The notes under the pieces are model-generated. The model was given only the letters and a program-made list of their open reading frames with translations, made no database searches and had not been told where the DNA came from. The position numbers were made by a program, and so were the translations under genes. A DNA stretch of 64,000 nt from Demequina aestuarii (GTDB lineage Bacteria > Actinomycetota > Actinomycetes > Actinomycetales > Demequinaceae), in assembly GCF_000975095.1 (NCBI RefSeq), contig NZ_BBRD01000001.1, positions 701,467-765,466 on the forward strand, read 5' to 3'. Below, in pieces: positions 30,963 through 40,394 of the stretch; the first letter of the stretch is position 1, and each line of letters opens with the position of its first letter.

Positions 30963-32225
30963 CTACTCCAGGGCCACGCGCAGGGAGGTGGTGGCGCCGC
31001 GATCAAGGTGAATGCTGGCGCTGCCACTGCCGTCAGAGACGCGATAGTCCCCGGCGAAGCCGCGTATCTGCACCCGGCCGTCGCCGTCGGTCCGTACGGC
31101 GGTGGGTGACATCCACCACTCATCCTTGATGAGCTCCACCAGTGCGTCGAACGCGGGCTTGGCGCTCCCGTCGCGCCTCAGCAGCCCGGCGGGCGCGCCC
31201 AGCCAGGCGCCCTCGTCGGTCAGGCCCCAATAGGTGATCGACTCCACCGCGGGGTGGGAGACGAGGGTGCGGTAGTGGCGCACGACTTCGTCCGCCTGGC
31301 GGGCCTCTCCCTCGGGCGTCGACGGCCAGTCGTCCACCACGTAGTCGTTGAGGTCGACGATGTGCGCGGGCATGAGGTCGCCGGAGACGAGCGTGGTCTC
31401 AGTCATCTGCAGCGGCAGGCCGAACCGCGCGAACCGCTCGAGGATGTCCCACACGGCCTCTTCTCCGCGGTACCCCTGGTGCATGTGGGTCTGCAGGCCG
31501 ATCGCGTCGATCTCGATGCCGGCGTCGAGACACTCCTCGATGACGCGCTCGTAGTCGAAGGACAGGTCGAAGTCGTTGAGGACCAGCCTGGCGTGACCGT
31601 TGCCCTCGCGCGCGGACTCGAAAGCGAGGCGCACCATCTCGAGGCGTCCCTTGGACTGCGCGAGCCGAGTGACGGCGTTGCGCTCGGCGGTGAAGACGGG
31701 GAGGATCACGGCCTCGTTGATCGCGTCCCACAGGTCCACGACGCCCGCGAACTCGCGGGTCTCGCGCGCGATGTGGGCCCGCATCACGGATTCCGCCTCC
31801 TCGTCGTCGAGGTCGAGCAGCCACTGTGGCGCCAGCGTGTGCCACAGCAGGGGATGACCCTTGACGGCGACTCCGCGGTCCACGAACCACTGCGCCGCAC
31901 GGTGAAGGCGGTCGGTGTCGGGCGAGCCACGACGCGGCTCGAAGCCACGCCAGTAGAACGGCAGCGTGGTGGCGTTGTGGAGCTCGAGGTACTTCTCGGC
32001 GAGCAGGGGAGCCGATGCCGCAGAGGCGCCGCCGAACAGGTGGGTGCCCGCCTCGCCGTCGCCGCCGATCCACTCGACCAGGTCGAACCCGATGTTGCCA
32101 AAGGAGAAGTCGTGGCGCGTCTGCTCCACGATGACTTCCCGCTCGGCGAGAGGGGTGCCGGCGCCGTCAGTGACGGTCACCGTCCCCTCGCCCATGCGGT
32201 GGTCGACGTCGCGGCCAGACGTCAT
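30963..32225 (-). CDS. GH10 endo-1,4-beta-xylanase, cytoplasmic form
   Basis: 420 aa. GH10 motifs are KGHPLLWH (122-129), WDAINEA with acid/base Glu171 and QMTETTL with nucleophile Glu276. No signal peptide is present (MTSGRDVDHRMGEGTVTVTD), so it acts inside the cell, probably trimming imported xylooligosaccharides together with the GH3 enzyme. A short beta-rich N-terminal extension (about residues 12-45) precedes the barrel, and the C-terminus (VQIRGFAGDYRVSDGSGSAS) resembles a small carbohydrate-associated module. The ATG at 32225 overlaps the GH3 stop (ATGA). Confidence 0.9.
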   Translation of the reverse strand: MTSGRDVDHRMGEGTVTVTDGAGTPLAEREVIVEQTRHDFSFGNIGFDLVEWIGGDGEAGTHLFGGASAASAPLLAEKYLELHNATTLPFYWRGFEPRRGSPDTDRLHRAAQWFVDRGVAVKGHPLLWHTLAPQWLLDLDDEEAESVMRAHIARETREFAGVVDLWDAINEAVILPVFTAERNAVTRLAQSKGRLEMVRLAFESAREGNGHARLVLNDFDLSFDYERVIEECLDAGIEIDAIGLQTHMHQGYRGEEAVWDILERFARFGLPLQMTETTLVSGDLMPAHIVDLNDYVVDDWPSTPEGEARQADEVVRHYRTLVSHPAVESITYWGLTDEGAWLGAPAGLLRRDGSAKPAFDALVELIKDEWWMSPTAVRTDGDGRVQIRGFAGDYRVSDGSGSASIHLDRGATTSLRVALE

Positions 32226-34525
32226 GCGATCCTCGTCGCGGTCCACCGGGCCGAAGCGGTGGTGACGGGGTGCGTGTCACCGACCAGGGCGAGGGTCGCC
32301 TCCGCGAAGCGCTCCTCGCTCGTGCCCGTCCACAGTTCGACGGCGCCGGGCTCGACCACTCGCGTGAACGAGCGATCGGAGAACGCGAGTCGCGTCGTGG
32401 GCACGGTGAACTCCACCCGCGCGCTCTCGCCGGGGGCGAGGGTCACCCGGTGGTAGCCCACGAGTTGTGCGACGGGCCGGGTGATGGAGCCGACGACGTC
32501 GTGGGCGTAGAGCTGCACCACGTCCTCGCCGTGGCGCTCGCCCGTGTTCGTCACGGTGACGGCGGCGATGATCTCGCCGTCCGTGGGGGCATCCGCCGTC
32601 TCGAGGTCCTCGTGCGCGAACGTCGTGTACGAGAGTCCGTGCCCGAAGCACGCCGCCGGTCCGGTGGAGAGGTTGGTGACCTCTCCATCCCCCCCGAGCT
32701 TGGGATGCAGGTACGAGTACGGCTGGGCGCCCACCGACCGGGGGAGCGTCACGGGCAGGCGGCCGGAGGGATTGACCCGTCCGGACAGCACGCGCGCGAT
32801 CGCGCCCGAGCCCTCTTCTCCAGGGAAGAAGGCCTGGACGACGGCCGCACACCGCTCGATCGCCCACGACACGGCGTACGGGCGGCCGGTGAGCATCACC
32901 AGCACCACGGGGGTGCCGGTGTCGAGGATGGCCTCGACCAGATCGCGCTGCACGCCTGGCAGCTCGAGGTCGTCGCGGTCGCAGCCTTCCCCGACGGTGC
33001 CGCGGCCGAACAGGCCAGCCTCGTCACCGACCACCACGATCGCGGTGTCGGCCTCGAGCGCGACCGTGACCGCATCGTCGAAGCCGGAGCGGTCGTCGTC
33101 GTCGATGCCGCAGCCGCGAGCGGCGAGGACGGTGCCAGCGAACTCCTCGCGGATGCCCTCGAGCACGGACGGCGCCTCGAATCCGAGTTCCACGCCGGGA
33201 CGCTGCGACAGCACGTGATTCGCGAACGAATAGCACCCGAACAGCGCCGCGAACGTGTCCGCGTTGGGGCCGATGACGCCCACCGCCTGACGGTCGTCCG
33301 TGGCGTCGAGGGGCAGCGTGCCGTCGTTCGAGACGAGCACCACCGACTTCTCGGCGATCTCCCGGGCCACCGCGCGGTGGGCGGGGGAGTCGAGGTCGAC
33401 GCCAGTGGGCGGGTCCTCATCGAACGTGGCGTCGAGCAGGCCCAGCCGCTCCTTCTGCGCCAGCGCTCGCTCTGCGGCGCGGTCGACATGCGCGATGTCC
33501 GCGACACCGGACTCGAGCGCGGCCTTGAGCGGCGCCAGGTAGGCGTCGCCCGTGGGCAGCTCGATGTCCACGCCGGCGGCCAGCGCCTGCGCTGCGGCGT
33601 CGCCCAGGTCCGCCGCGACCCCGTGGAGCAGGTGGAGGAACGCGACGCCGAAGTAGTCGGCGACGACGACTCCGGTGAAGCCCCACTCGTCGCGGAGCTT
33701 GGTGGTGAGCAGTTCCGGGTCGGCCGCGACGGGAAGGCCGTCGATCTCGGCGTACGAGTGCATGATCGAGTGCACGCCGCCGTCGAGCACCGCCATCTCG
33801 AACGGGATGAGGAGCGTGTCCTGCAACTCTCGCCGGCCCGCGTGGACTGGTGCGAAGTTGCGTCCCGCACGGGAGGCCGAATAGCCCACGAAGTGCTTGA
33901 GCGTCGCGTCGACTCCCTCCGACTGGAGGCCCCGCACGTACGAGGTGCCGATGGTTCCCACGAGGAACGGGTCCTCGGCGATGCACTCCTCGACACGTCC
34001 CCACCGGACGTCGCGGATGACGTCGAGCACCGGGGCGAGGCCCTGGTGGATGCCGAGCGCGTGCATGGAGCCGCCGATCAGCGCGCCCATGCGTTCGACG
34101 AGCTCGTGATCGAACGTCGCTCCCCACGCCAGGGGCGTGGGGAACGTGGCGGCCTTCCACGCCGCCAGGCCGGTGAGGCACTCCTCGTGAACCAGCGCCG
34201 GGATGCCGGGCCGCGTGTCCGCAATGAGCGACCGCTGCCGCTTCCACAGGTACGCGGCACGCTCGTCAGGGTCGACGGGATTGGTGCCGTAGACCCGAGT
34301 GAGGTGACCGAGGCCATGCATCATCGCATCGTCCAGCTTGCCCGTGCTGGCAAGCTCGCCCTGGAGCGGGGCGACGGAGTCGCCCTCCTCGCCCTCCCAG
34401 AACCCGACGATCTGCGCGAGCTTCTCGTCCAGCGTCATCTCCGCGACGATCGCACGCACCCGAGGGCTGATGCCATCGGGGCGTCCGCTGGCGCGCGGGG
34501 GTGCGCTGATGGAATTGGTGCTCAT
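32222..34525 (-). CDS. GH3 beta-xylosidase / beta-glucosidase
   Basis: 767 aa with the two-domain GH3 catalytic core and a C-terminal fibronectin-like domain. KHFVGYSASRAGRN (from residue 210) and VVVADYFGV with nucleophile Asp290 are visible, as are GDEAGLFGRGTVGEG and the fibronectin start (VTNTGERHGEDVVQLY). No signal peptide, so it is cytoplasmic. By gene order (binding protein, two permeases, GH3, GH10) it is probably a xylosidase like Streptomyces BxlA. The start ATG at 34525 lies 5 nt after the permease stop. Confidence 0.9.
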   Translation of the reverse strand: MSTNSISAPPRASGRPDGISPRVRAIVAEMTLDEKLAQIVGFWEGEEGDSVAPLQGELASTGKLDDAMMHGLGHLTRVYGTNPVDPDERAAYLWKRQRSLIADTRPGIPALVHEECLTGLAAWKAATFPTPLAWGATFDHELVERMGALIGGSMHALGIHQGLAPVLDVIRDVRWGRVEECIAEDPFLVGTIGTSYVRGLQSEGVDATLKHFVGYSASRAGRNFAPVHAGRRELQDTLLIPFEMAVLDGGVHSIMHSYAEIDGLPVAADPELLTTKLRDEWGFTGVVVADYFGVAFLHLLHGVAADLGDAAAQALAAGVDIELPTGDAYLAPLKAALESGVADIAHVDRAAERALAQKERLGLLDATFDEDPPTGVDLDSPAHRAVAREIAEKSVVLVSNDGTLPLDATDDRQAVGVIGPNADTFAALFGCYSFANHVLSQRPGVELGFEAPSVLEGIREEFAGTVLAARGCGIDDDDRSGFDDAVTVALEADTAIVVVGDEAGLFGRGTVGEGCDRDDLELPGVQRDLVEAILDTGTPVVLVMLTGRPYAVSWAIERCAAVVQAFFPGEEGSGAIARVLSGRVNPSGRLPVTLPRSVGAQPYSYLHPKLGGDGEVTNLSTGPAACFGHGLSYTTFAHEDLETADAPTDGEIIAAVTVTNTGERHGEDVVQLYAHDVVGSITRPVAQLVGYHRVTLAPGESARVEFTVPTTRLAFSDRSFTRVVEPGAVELWTGTSEERFAEATLALVGDTHPVTTASARWTATRIA

Positions 34526-34530
34526 CGTCA

Positions 34531-35415
34531 CTACCCCTTCACCGCGCCCGAGAGGCCGTCGACGATGCGCTTCTCCATCATGAGGAAGAACACCAGCGCC
34601 GGGATCATCGCCAGGAACGTGTACGCCATGATGCCCGCGAAGTTCGCGGCGTTCTGGCCCTGGAACTGGGTCACGCCCAGCGGCAGCGTCGTCGGCGCGT
34701 CGCGGCCGGTGAGCATGACGAGGGGCAGCAGGTAGGCGTTCCACGAGCCCAGGAAGGCGAGCACGCCCACGGTCACCATGCCGGGCCGCGCCAGCGGGAT
34801 GACCATGCGGAAGAAGAAGCCCACGCGCGTGAGGCCGTCCATGAACGAGGCCTCTTCGAGCTCGTCCGGAAGCGCCGCGAGGAACGGGCGCATGATGATG
34901 ACCGTCACCGGCAGCGCGAAGGCGATCTGCGGAATGATCAGGCCCCACATGCCGCCCAGCCCCAGGTCCTGCAGCAGCAGGAACAGCGGGAAGATCGCGA
35001 CGGTGAGGGGGAACATCAGCCCGGCCGTGAACATCAGGAACACGCCCTCGCGACCACGGAACGAGTACCGGGCCAGCGGGTACGCCGCCATGGTGCCGAA
35101 CAGCACCACGCCGGCGGTGGTGGCGATCGAGATGATCGCCGAGTTGAGCGTGAACTCCCAGAAGGTGGAACCGGTGAGGATGTTCCGGTAGTTCTCCCAC
35201 ACCCAGGGGTCCGGGAGGCCGGTCGGGTCGGAGGCGATCTGGCCATTGGTGCGGAACCCGCCTAGCCCCAAGAAGAGGATGGGGCCGAGCGTGAGTCCTA
35301 CGGCGATGAGGGCCACGAAGATCGTGACATAGATCGACGAGTCCCCACCGAGCCGCGTGCGGGCGCGCGACTTGCCGGCCTTGCGTGTGGTGTCGTCCTT
35401 GACAGCGGTGGCCAT
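34531..35415 (-). CDS. carbohydrate ABC transporter permease (MalG/LacG type)
   Basis: 294-aa membrane protein with six predicted segments; the EAA loop is ELEEASFMDGLTRVGFFFRM, followed by IPLARPGMVTVGVLAF and a typical late WNAYLLPLVML segment. The ATG at 35415 is 1 nt from the upstream permease stop (start at 35413-35415, stop 35417-35419). Partner of the next upstream permease in the xylooligosaccharide importer. Confidence 0.92.
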   Translation of the reverse strand: MATAVKDDTTRKAGKSRARTRLGGDSSIYVTIFVALIAVGLTLGPILFLGLGGFRTNGQIASDPTGLPDPWVWENYRNILTGSTFWEFTLNSAIISIATTAGVVLFGTMAAYPLARYSFRGREGVFLMFTAGLMFPLTVAIFPLFLLLQDLGLGGMWGLIIPQIAFALPVTVIIMRPFLAALPDELEEASFMDGLTRVGFFFRMVIPLARPGMVTVGVLAFLGSWNAYLLPLVMLTGRDAPTTLPLGVTQFQGQNAANFAGIMAYTFLAMIPALVFFLMMEKRIVDGLSGAVKG

Positions 35416-35416
35416 G

Positions 35417-36469
35417 TCAGGCCCCCTTTCCGGCACGAGCACCGTTGTCACGACGCATGACGAGGGTCATGTACGTGATCGCGGCGACCATGGAGAAGAT
35501 GAACATGATGATCGCGAGGGCGGAGGCGTAGCCACCGTCGTTGCGCTGCGTGCCGATGTCGACCATGAGCGTCGCGATGGTGGAGTACTGGCCCGTCGAG
35601 CCGCCCTTGTTGAGCACCCATGCCATATCGAACAGCTGGATCGAGCCGATGATCGAGAGGAATGCCCAGACACGGACGGTGGGGCCGATGAGCGGGATGT
35701 TGATGCGCCACTGCACCTGCCACCAGCTCGCGCCGTCGATCGAGGCAGCCTCTTGAAGCTCCGGCGGCACGCCTGACAGACCTGCCAGGAACAGGATGAT
35801 CGCCAGGCCGATGTACTTCCAGGACACGATGAAGAAGAACGTCCAGAAGCCCGCCTGCGGATCTTCGAGCCAGCCTCCTGCGGGATCGGAGATCCCTATC
35901 GCCGCCAGCATCTCCGTCACCGGGCCGCGAGGGTCGAGCAGCATGAGCCACATCAGACCCGCGACGACCTCACTGAGGACGTAGGGCGCGAAGATGATGA
36001 GCCGCACACTCGAACGGCCGGGGAACTTCCGGTTCAGCACCAGCGCGATGATCATCGCGATCGGCAGCTGGATGAGCATGGACAGCGCAATGATCTGCGC
36101 GTTGTTGCCCACGGCGTTCCAGAAGGGCTCGGCGTACGCCTTCCAGAAGATCTCCTTGGTCTCCGGATCCGTCCCGCCCATCAGCGCGCGGGTGTAGTTA
36201 TCGAATCCGATGAACTCCGCGAGCTCGAACGGCTGGCGGGAGTCCCACTTGTAGAGGCTGTAGCGCGCGGCCATGATCATCGGGAAGATCACGAAGACCA
36301 GGAAGATCAGCAGCGCGGGGCCGACGAAGATGGCGATCTCGAACCACTTGCGGCGGCGATCACGGCGGGGGTTGAATGCGGCGGGGGTGACAGGGGTGGA
36401 CCCCGCCACCGATGCCTTGGCATCGGTGGCGGGGCCCGTTCCCGTACCCGAGGCCTCTAGTGCAGTCAC
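35417..36469 (-). CDS. carbohydrate ABC transporter permease (MalF/LacF type)
   Basis: 350 aa. After a long Ala/Thr-rich cytoplasmic N-terminus come six membrane segments. The EAA loop is ELQEAASIDGASWWQVQWRI followed by NIPLIGPTVRVWAFL. The GTG at 36469 is 46 nt behind the binding-protein stop, with GCGAGG upstream as a modest ribosome-binding site. No ATPase is encoded in the cluster, so a shared MsiK-type ATPase elsewhere in the genome is expected. Confidence 0.92.
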   Translation of the reverse strand: MTALEASGTGTGPATDAKASVAGSTPVTPAAFNPRRDRRRKWFEIAIFVGPALLIFLVFVIFPMIMAARYSLYKWDSRQPFELAEFIGFDNYTRALMGGTDPETKEIFWKAYAEPFWNAVGNNAQIIALSMLIQLPIAMIIALVLNRKFPGRSSVRLIIFAPYVLSEVVAGLMWLMLLDPRGPVTEMLAAIGISDPAGGWLEDPQAGFWTFFFIVSWKYIGLAIILFLAGLSGVPPELQEAASIDGASWWQVQWRINIPLIGPTVRVWAFLSIIGSIQLFDMAWVLNKGGSTGQYSTIATLMVDIGTQRNDGGYASALAIIMFIFSMVAAITYMTLVMRRDNGARAGKGA

Positions 36470-36515
36470 CAGGGAGCCTCGCTTTCTTGGGATCAGGGGG
36501 TCGGGTGGATGAGTC

Positions 36516-37874
36516 CTACTCGGTCAGGGCGGCGGCGGTCATGAGATCCACCACGTCCTGAGCCTCACCGGTGCCGGCGAAGATGCTGACGATTCCGTCA
36601 TTCATCGCGCCGCCGACGTTGGTGCCGAAGGAGGTGTCCAGCCAGAGCTGGACGTACTCAGCGTTTCCGGCCACCTGGGCCAGCTCGACCAGCACCGGGT
36701 TGCTCACGGCGTCCGCCGCGGCCGGTGCGACGGGCAGGGCGCCCGTGGCCTCGGTGAAGGCCATCTGGTTCTCGTCGCTCACGATGAACGACAGGAAGTC
36801 AGCGCACTCTGGCGGAGCGTCCACGTAGCAGGAGAAGCCGTCGCCGCCACCCAGAGCGGCGCTGGGGTCACCGTTGCCGCCGTCAGTCGCGGGCATCGGG
36901 AACCAGCCGAGGTCATCCTGCAGCGCAGCGATCCCCTCGTCGGTGCCGTCGGTGAAGCCCTCGTACACGAAGACGTTCCACTGACCCATGAGCTCCATCG
37001 CTGCGTCACCCGAGGCGACGAGTCCGGCAGAGGACGTCGCTCCCGTCTGGGCGACGGTGGAGATGAACTGGTCCTGGAAGGGTTCGGTGGCGATGAACTC
37101 CTCGAGCTGCTCGCCAGCCTGGACCCAGCACGGGTCCGAGAAGTCACGGTCGACGCCTGCGGCCGCCATGACTTCCTGCGAGCACGAGCGCAGCGCGAAG
37201 TTGTACCACCAGTGAGCTGCGGGCCATCCGTCTGCGGCACCCACCGCGATGGGGGTGATGTCCGCGTCCTTGAGCGCCTGCACGGCCGCGTTGAGCTCGT
37301 CCATGGTGGCCGGCTCTTCGGTGATGCCAGCCTCTTCGAAGAGCGACTCGCGATACCAGATGCCCTCGACGCCGAAGGTGAAGGGCAGGCCGTAGGTCGA
37401 CCCTTCGTGCTGCCACGGTGAGACACCGCCGCCGAGGCGTTCGATGTCGTCCGCGAGCGTGTCCGACAGATCCTGGACGTAACCGGACTCGACCTGGCTC
37501 GCCAACTCGCCACCGCCCCACGCCTGGAAGAGGTCGGGAGCGTCCCCGGACTGCAGCGCCAGCGGGATGCGCGTGCGCTGCAGATCCTCGTTCTGGACCT
37601 GCTCGATCTCGATGGTCACGTGCGGGTTCTCCGCTGTGTAGGCGTCGGCAACGGTCTGCCAGTAGTCGCCCAGGGCGTTCTCCCCGTTGTCGCCCGCAAC
37701 AGCGTTGTGCCACCAGGTGAGGGTGACCGGCTCCGCACTCTGCTCCGCCTCACCGTTGGTGGGGGAATCTGTGGGATCCGTCGTGTCGCCGTCTCCGCTG
37801 CTGCAAGCAGCCAGCAGGAGAGCGGCAGAGGTGGTGAATGCCGCGAAGGCACCCACTCGTCGCATGTTCGCCAT
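36516..37874 (-). CDS. xylooligosaccharide ABC transporter substrate-binding lipoprotein (family 1)
   Basis: 452 aa. Signal peptide with lipobox LLLAACSSG (Cys24), an acidic linker and a family-1 solute-binding domain (VTLTWWHNAV, FQAWGGGELASQV, LPFTFGVEGIWYRES, ALGGGDGFSCYVDA). Oligosaccharide binding is inferred from the family and from the GH3/GH10 genes in the same operon. The ATG at 37874 follows AAAGGACAGG. First gene of a six-gene operon ending at 29914; its promoter region holds the palindromic operator at 37947-37960. Confidence 0.92.
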   Translation of the reverse strand: MANMRRVGAFAAFTTSAALLLAACSSGDGDTTDPTDSPTNGEAEQSAEPVTLTWWHNAVAGDNGENALGDYWQTVADAYTAENPHVTIEIEQVQNEDLQRTRIPLALQSGDAPDLFQAWGGGELASQVESGYVQDLSDTLADDIERLGGGVSPWQHEGSTYGLPFTFGVEGIWYRESLFEEAGITEEPATMDELNAAVQALKDADITPIAVGAADGWPAAHWWYNFALRSCSQEVMAAAGVDRDFSDPCWVQAGEQLEEFIATEPFQDQFISTVAQTGATSSAGLVASGDAAMELMGQWNVFVYEGFTDGTDEGIAALQDDLGWFPMPATDGGNGDPSAALGGGDGFSCYVDAPPECADFLSFIVSDENQMAFTEATGALPVAPAAADAVSNPVLVELAQVAGNAEYVQLWLDTSFGTNVGGAMNDGIVSIFAGTGEAQDVVDLMTAAALTE

Positions 37875-37946
37875 GTCCTGTCCTTTCGATCTTCGTTGAC
37901 CAGCTGAACACGGGAACTATGGCACCCGCTTCGATGCGGTGTCAAT

Positions 37947-37960
37947 CGTTATGGATAACG
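37947..37960. promoter_or_regulatory. LacI-type operator between divergent genes
   Basis: CGTTATGGATAACG is a perfect 14-bp palindrome with TTAT/ATAA arms around a central GG, in an otherwise GC-rich 134-bp gap between the binding-protein gene (minus) and the LacI gene (plus). It is 73 nt from the binding-protein start and 49 nt from the lacI start, suited to repress both. Confidence 0.7.
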
Positions 37961-37996
37961 TTTTAGTCACAACAAGGTTGCAGTCCTTCGGCGCGG

Positions 37997-38002
37997 TAGC
38001 AT
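37997..38002 (+). promoter_or_regulatory. -10 box of leaderless lacI-type gene
   Basis: TAGCAT, 6 nt before the ATG at 38009. With the operator 36 nt upstream, repression of its own promoter is plausible. Confidence 0.45.
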
Positions 38003-38008
38003 CAGCCC

Positions 38009-39028
38009 ATGGAACCCGCCCCTCGCGTCAAGATGGCGGACGTCGCCGCGAAGGCGGGCGTCTCCGTCGCGACCGTGTCCAAAGTCGTGAACGGCCGCTA
38101 CGGCGTCGCCAAGGACACGGTGGAACTCGTGCAGGGCGTCATCAACGACATGGGCTACGAGTCCAACCTCATCGCCGCATCGCTGCGCAGCCACACGAGC
38201 AACGTGCTCGGCATCCTGGTGCCAGACTTCGAACCCTTCAGTGCTGAGCTCCTGAAGGGCGCCGCGCTCGGGGCCCGTGGAAGCGGCTACGAGCTTCTGT
38301 CGCACTCGGGCGGCGACCAGCACGGCTGGGAGCGCCGCTCGCTGTCGCGCCTGGGCGGCACGCTGATCGCCGGCGCGGTGCTTGTCACCCCCACCGTCCT
38401 CGACGCCCGCACCATCGTGCCCGCAGTCGCGGTCGACCCCCATTTCGGCCCCTCCTCGATGCCCACCATCGATGCCGACTCGTACTCGGGCGCCAAGCAG
38501 GCCACCGAGCACCTGATCTCGCTGGGGCACCGCCGCATCGCCTTCCTCGGAGGCCGCTCCGAGTTGGACTCCGCCCACTTGCGCGAGGCCGGCTACCGCG
38601 ACTCTATGGAGGAGGCAGGCGTCCCGGTGGACCCGTCGCTCGTCCGCGAGTCCCGCTACGCTCCCGACCGCGCCGCTGAGATCACCAGGGACCTGCTCGA
38701 GCTCCCCGACCGCCCCACCGCGATCTTCGCCGCGAACGACGTCACGGCCATCCGCGCCATGGAGGTCGCCCACGAGTACGGGCTGAGCGTCCCGGAGGAC
38801 GTGTCGGTGGTCGGGTTCGACGACATCCCCGAGGCGTCCCTCGCGGTGCCGCAGCTCACCACGGTGCGGCAGCCCATGCAGGCGATGGGCCGTGCCGCGA
38901 TGGAGATGCTGCTGGACATCATCAATGGCGTCGAGCGCGAGACCCACGTGCGGATGTCGACCGAGCTGGTGGTGCGCGGCAGCACTGCGCCGCCGCCGGC
39001 CACCGTGCGTCCCGCCTCCATCCCCTGA
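38009..39028 (+). CDS. LacI family transcriptional regulator
   Basis: 339 aa. N-terminal helix-turn-helix MADVAAKAGVSVATVSKVVN, hinge RSHTSNVLGILVPDF and effector domain ending PEDVSVVGFDDIPEASLAVP. Divergent from the xylooligosaccharide operon and the most likely ligand of the palindrome between them. The operon therefore has a LacI gene at each end; they share only family-level similarity by eye, so they probably bind different sites or effectors. Confidence 0.92.
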   Translation: MEPAPRVKMADVAAKAGVSVATVSKVVNGRYGVAKDTVELVQGVINDMGYESNLIAASLRSHTSNVLGILVPDFEPFSAELLKGAALGARGSGYELLSHSGGDQHGWERRSLSRLGGTLIAGAVLVTPTVLDARTIVPAVAVDPHFGPSSMPTIDADSYSGAKQATEHLISLGHRRIAFLGGRSELDSAHLREAGYRDSMEEAGVPVDPSLVRESRYAPDRAAEITRDLLELPDRPTAIFAANDVTAIRAMEVAHEYGLSVPEDVSVVGFDDIPEASLAVPQLTTVRQPMQAMGRAAMEMLLDIINGVERETHVRMSTELVVRGSTAPPPATVRPASIP

Positions 39029-39057
39029 CCTGATCGGGCGGATGGAAGACTGGTGCC

Positions 39058-40008
39058 ATGATCACCGTCGCCGTGCCACACCAGAAGATCGCCGATGCGC
39101 TCGGAGAACTGGGCGATGACGCCCGGGTCATCGTCTGGGACCCCAGTGCGGGTCCGGTCCCCGAGGGCGAGCGCGAGCGCGTCACCATCGTGTGCATCCC
39201 GCACCTGTCCGGCGGAGCGGCCGTCTACGACCGCATCGCCGAATGCCCTGACGCGAGGGTGATCCAGATCCCCTCCGCCGGCTACGAGCACGCTGCCCCG
39301 TTCGTCCCCGCGGGCAAGAAGCTGGCCAACGCCAGGGGAGTGCACGATTCGCGGACCGCAGAGATGGCCCTGGCCCTCGCGCTCGCGAGCCAGCGGCGCC
39401 TCCCTCAGTTCTGGGACGCGCAGGCGCGCGGAACGTGGGAGGCGGACGTCCACGCCCCGTCGCTCGCTGACCGTCGATGCCTCGTCATCGGATACGGGAG
39501 CATCGGCGCGGCGCTGGGCGCGCGACTGCGTGCGTGCGAGGCCCAGGTGACCGGTGTGGCGCGGTCAGCGCGGACCGCACCTGACGGCACCGACGTGCGC
39601 GCCATCGACGAGCTGCCTGCACTGTTGCCCGACGCCGAGATCGTGTTCCTCGTCACCCCGCTCACCGAGCAGACCGAGGGGCTTGTCGACGCCGACTTCC
39701 TGGCGGCGCTGCCCGACGAAGCGCTCGTGATCAATGTGGGGAGAGGCAAGGTCGTCGACACCGACGCTCTGCTGAGCGAGCTCCAGGCCGGGCGGCTGCG
39801 CGCAGCGCTGGACGTCACGGACCCCGAGCCGCTTCCCGACGGCCACCCGTTGTTCTCCGCGCCCGGGTGCATCGTGGTGCCGCACGTCGCCGGCTTCGCA
39901 CTGCTCACCGACAAGCGCTACATCACGCTGGTGCGCAAGCAGGTCGAGGCAGTGCGCCACGGGGACGATCCGGTCAACTTCGTGATGATGGGCGCGTTCC
40001 CCGCCTGA
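39058..40008 (+). CDS. D-2-hydroxyacid dehydrogenase family protein
   Basis: 316-aa NAD(P)-dependent oxidoreductase. The Rossmann motif is VIGYGSIGAALG, and the catalytic residues are the Arg in INVGRGKVV, the Glu in DPEPLPDGHPL and the His in VVPHVAGF. Substrate is not determined; glyoxylate, hydroxypyruvate and phosphonate-type substrates are handled by relatives. AAGACT 6 nt before the ATG suggests a leaderless start. Only 4 nt separate its stop from the convergent DUF1801 gene. Confidence 0.88.
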   Translation: MITVAVPHQKIADALGELGDDARVIVWDPSAGPVPEGERERVTIVCIPHLSGGAAVYDRIAECPDARVIQIPSAGYEHAAPFVPAGKKLANARGVHDSRTAEMALALALASQRRLPQFWDAQARGTWEADVHAPSLADRRCLVIGYGSIGAALGARLRACEAQVTGVARSARTAPDGTDVRAIDELPALLPDAEIVFLVTPLTEQTEGLVDADFLAALPDEALVINVGRGKVVDTDALLSELQAGRLRAALDVTDPEPLPDGHPLFSAPGCIVVPHVAGFALLTDKRYITLVRKQVEAVRHGDDPVNFVMMGAFPA

Positions 40009-40012
40009 GGGC

Positions 40013-40384
40013 TCACGACCCCGAGGGGTTCATGTCCTTCCATTCGATCCACGCCTTGATGAGGGCGTTGATCTCGTCGCGATGCTCCTCGGCCTCGGCG
40101 ATCGACACGATCTTCATGGCGCGAGCCTCAGGGCCGCTGCCCACCAGGCTGGGGAAGTGTCCCGGGATCAGCGCACCCTGATGGAACATGAGGGTCGCGT
40201 AGTGCGTGGACTTGGGGAAGAAGCTCGCGATGTTCCCCTTGTAGACGAACGTGGGCGTCGACCACTTGAGGCACTCGCTCACGCGGTCGTCGCTCGCCAG
40301 AAGGATCTGTCGGATGCGCTGCACGACATCCTTCATCGGATTGTCGTAGTGACCCATCCACTGGTCGACCTCATCCCTCCGCAT
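40013..40384 (-). CDS. DUF1801 domain protein
   Basis: 123 aa. The pattern QRIRQILLASDDRVSECLKW, TPTFVYKGNIASFFPKSTHY and LMFHQGALIPGH is that of the DUF1801 (YdhG-like) fold, sometimes called iron-chaperone-like. The molecular role is unclear. It lies 10 nt behind the photolyase stop on the same strand, so the two are probably co-transcribed. Confidence 0.75.
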   Translation of the reverse strand: MRRDEVDQWMGHYDNPMKDVVQRIRQILLASDDRVSECLKWSTPTFVYKGNIASFFPKSTHYATLMFHQGALIPGHFPSLVGSGPEARAMKIVSIAEAEEHRDEINALIKAWIEWKDMNPSGS

Positions 40385-40394
40385 GGTCTTGACG

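Noticed and set aside
32270-34735. 821-codon open frame on the plus strand
   Set aside because: Antisense shadow of the GH3 gene, whose catalytic motifs are all on the minus strand.
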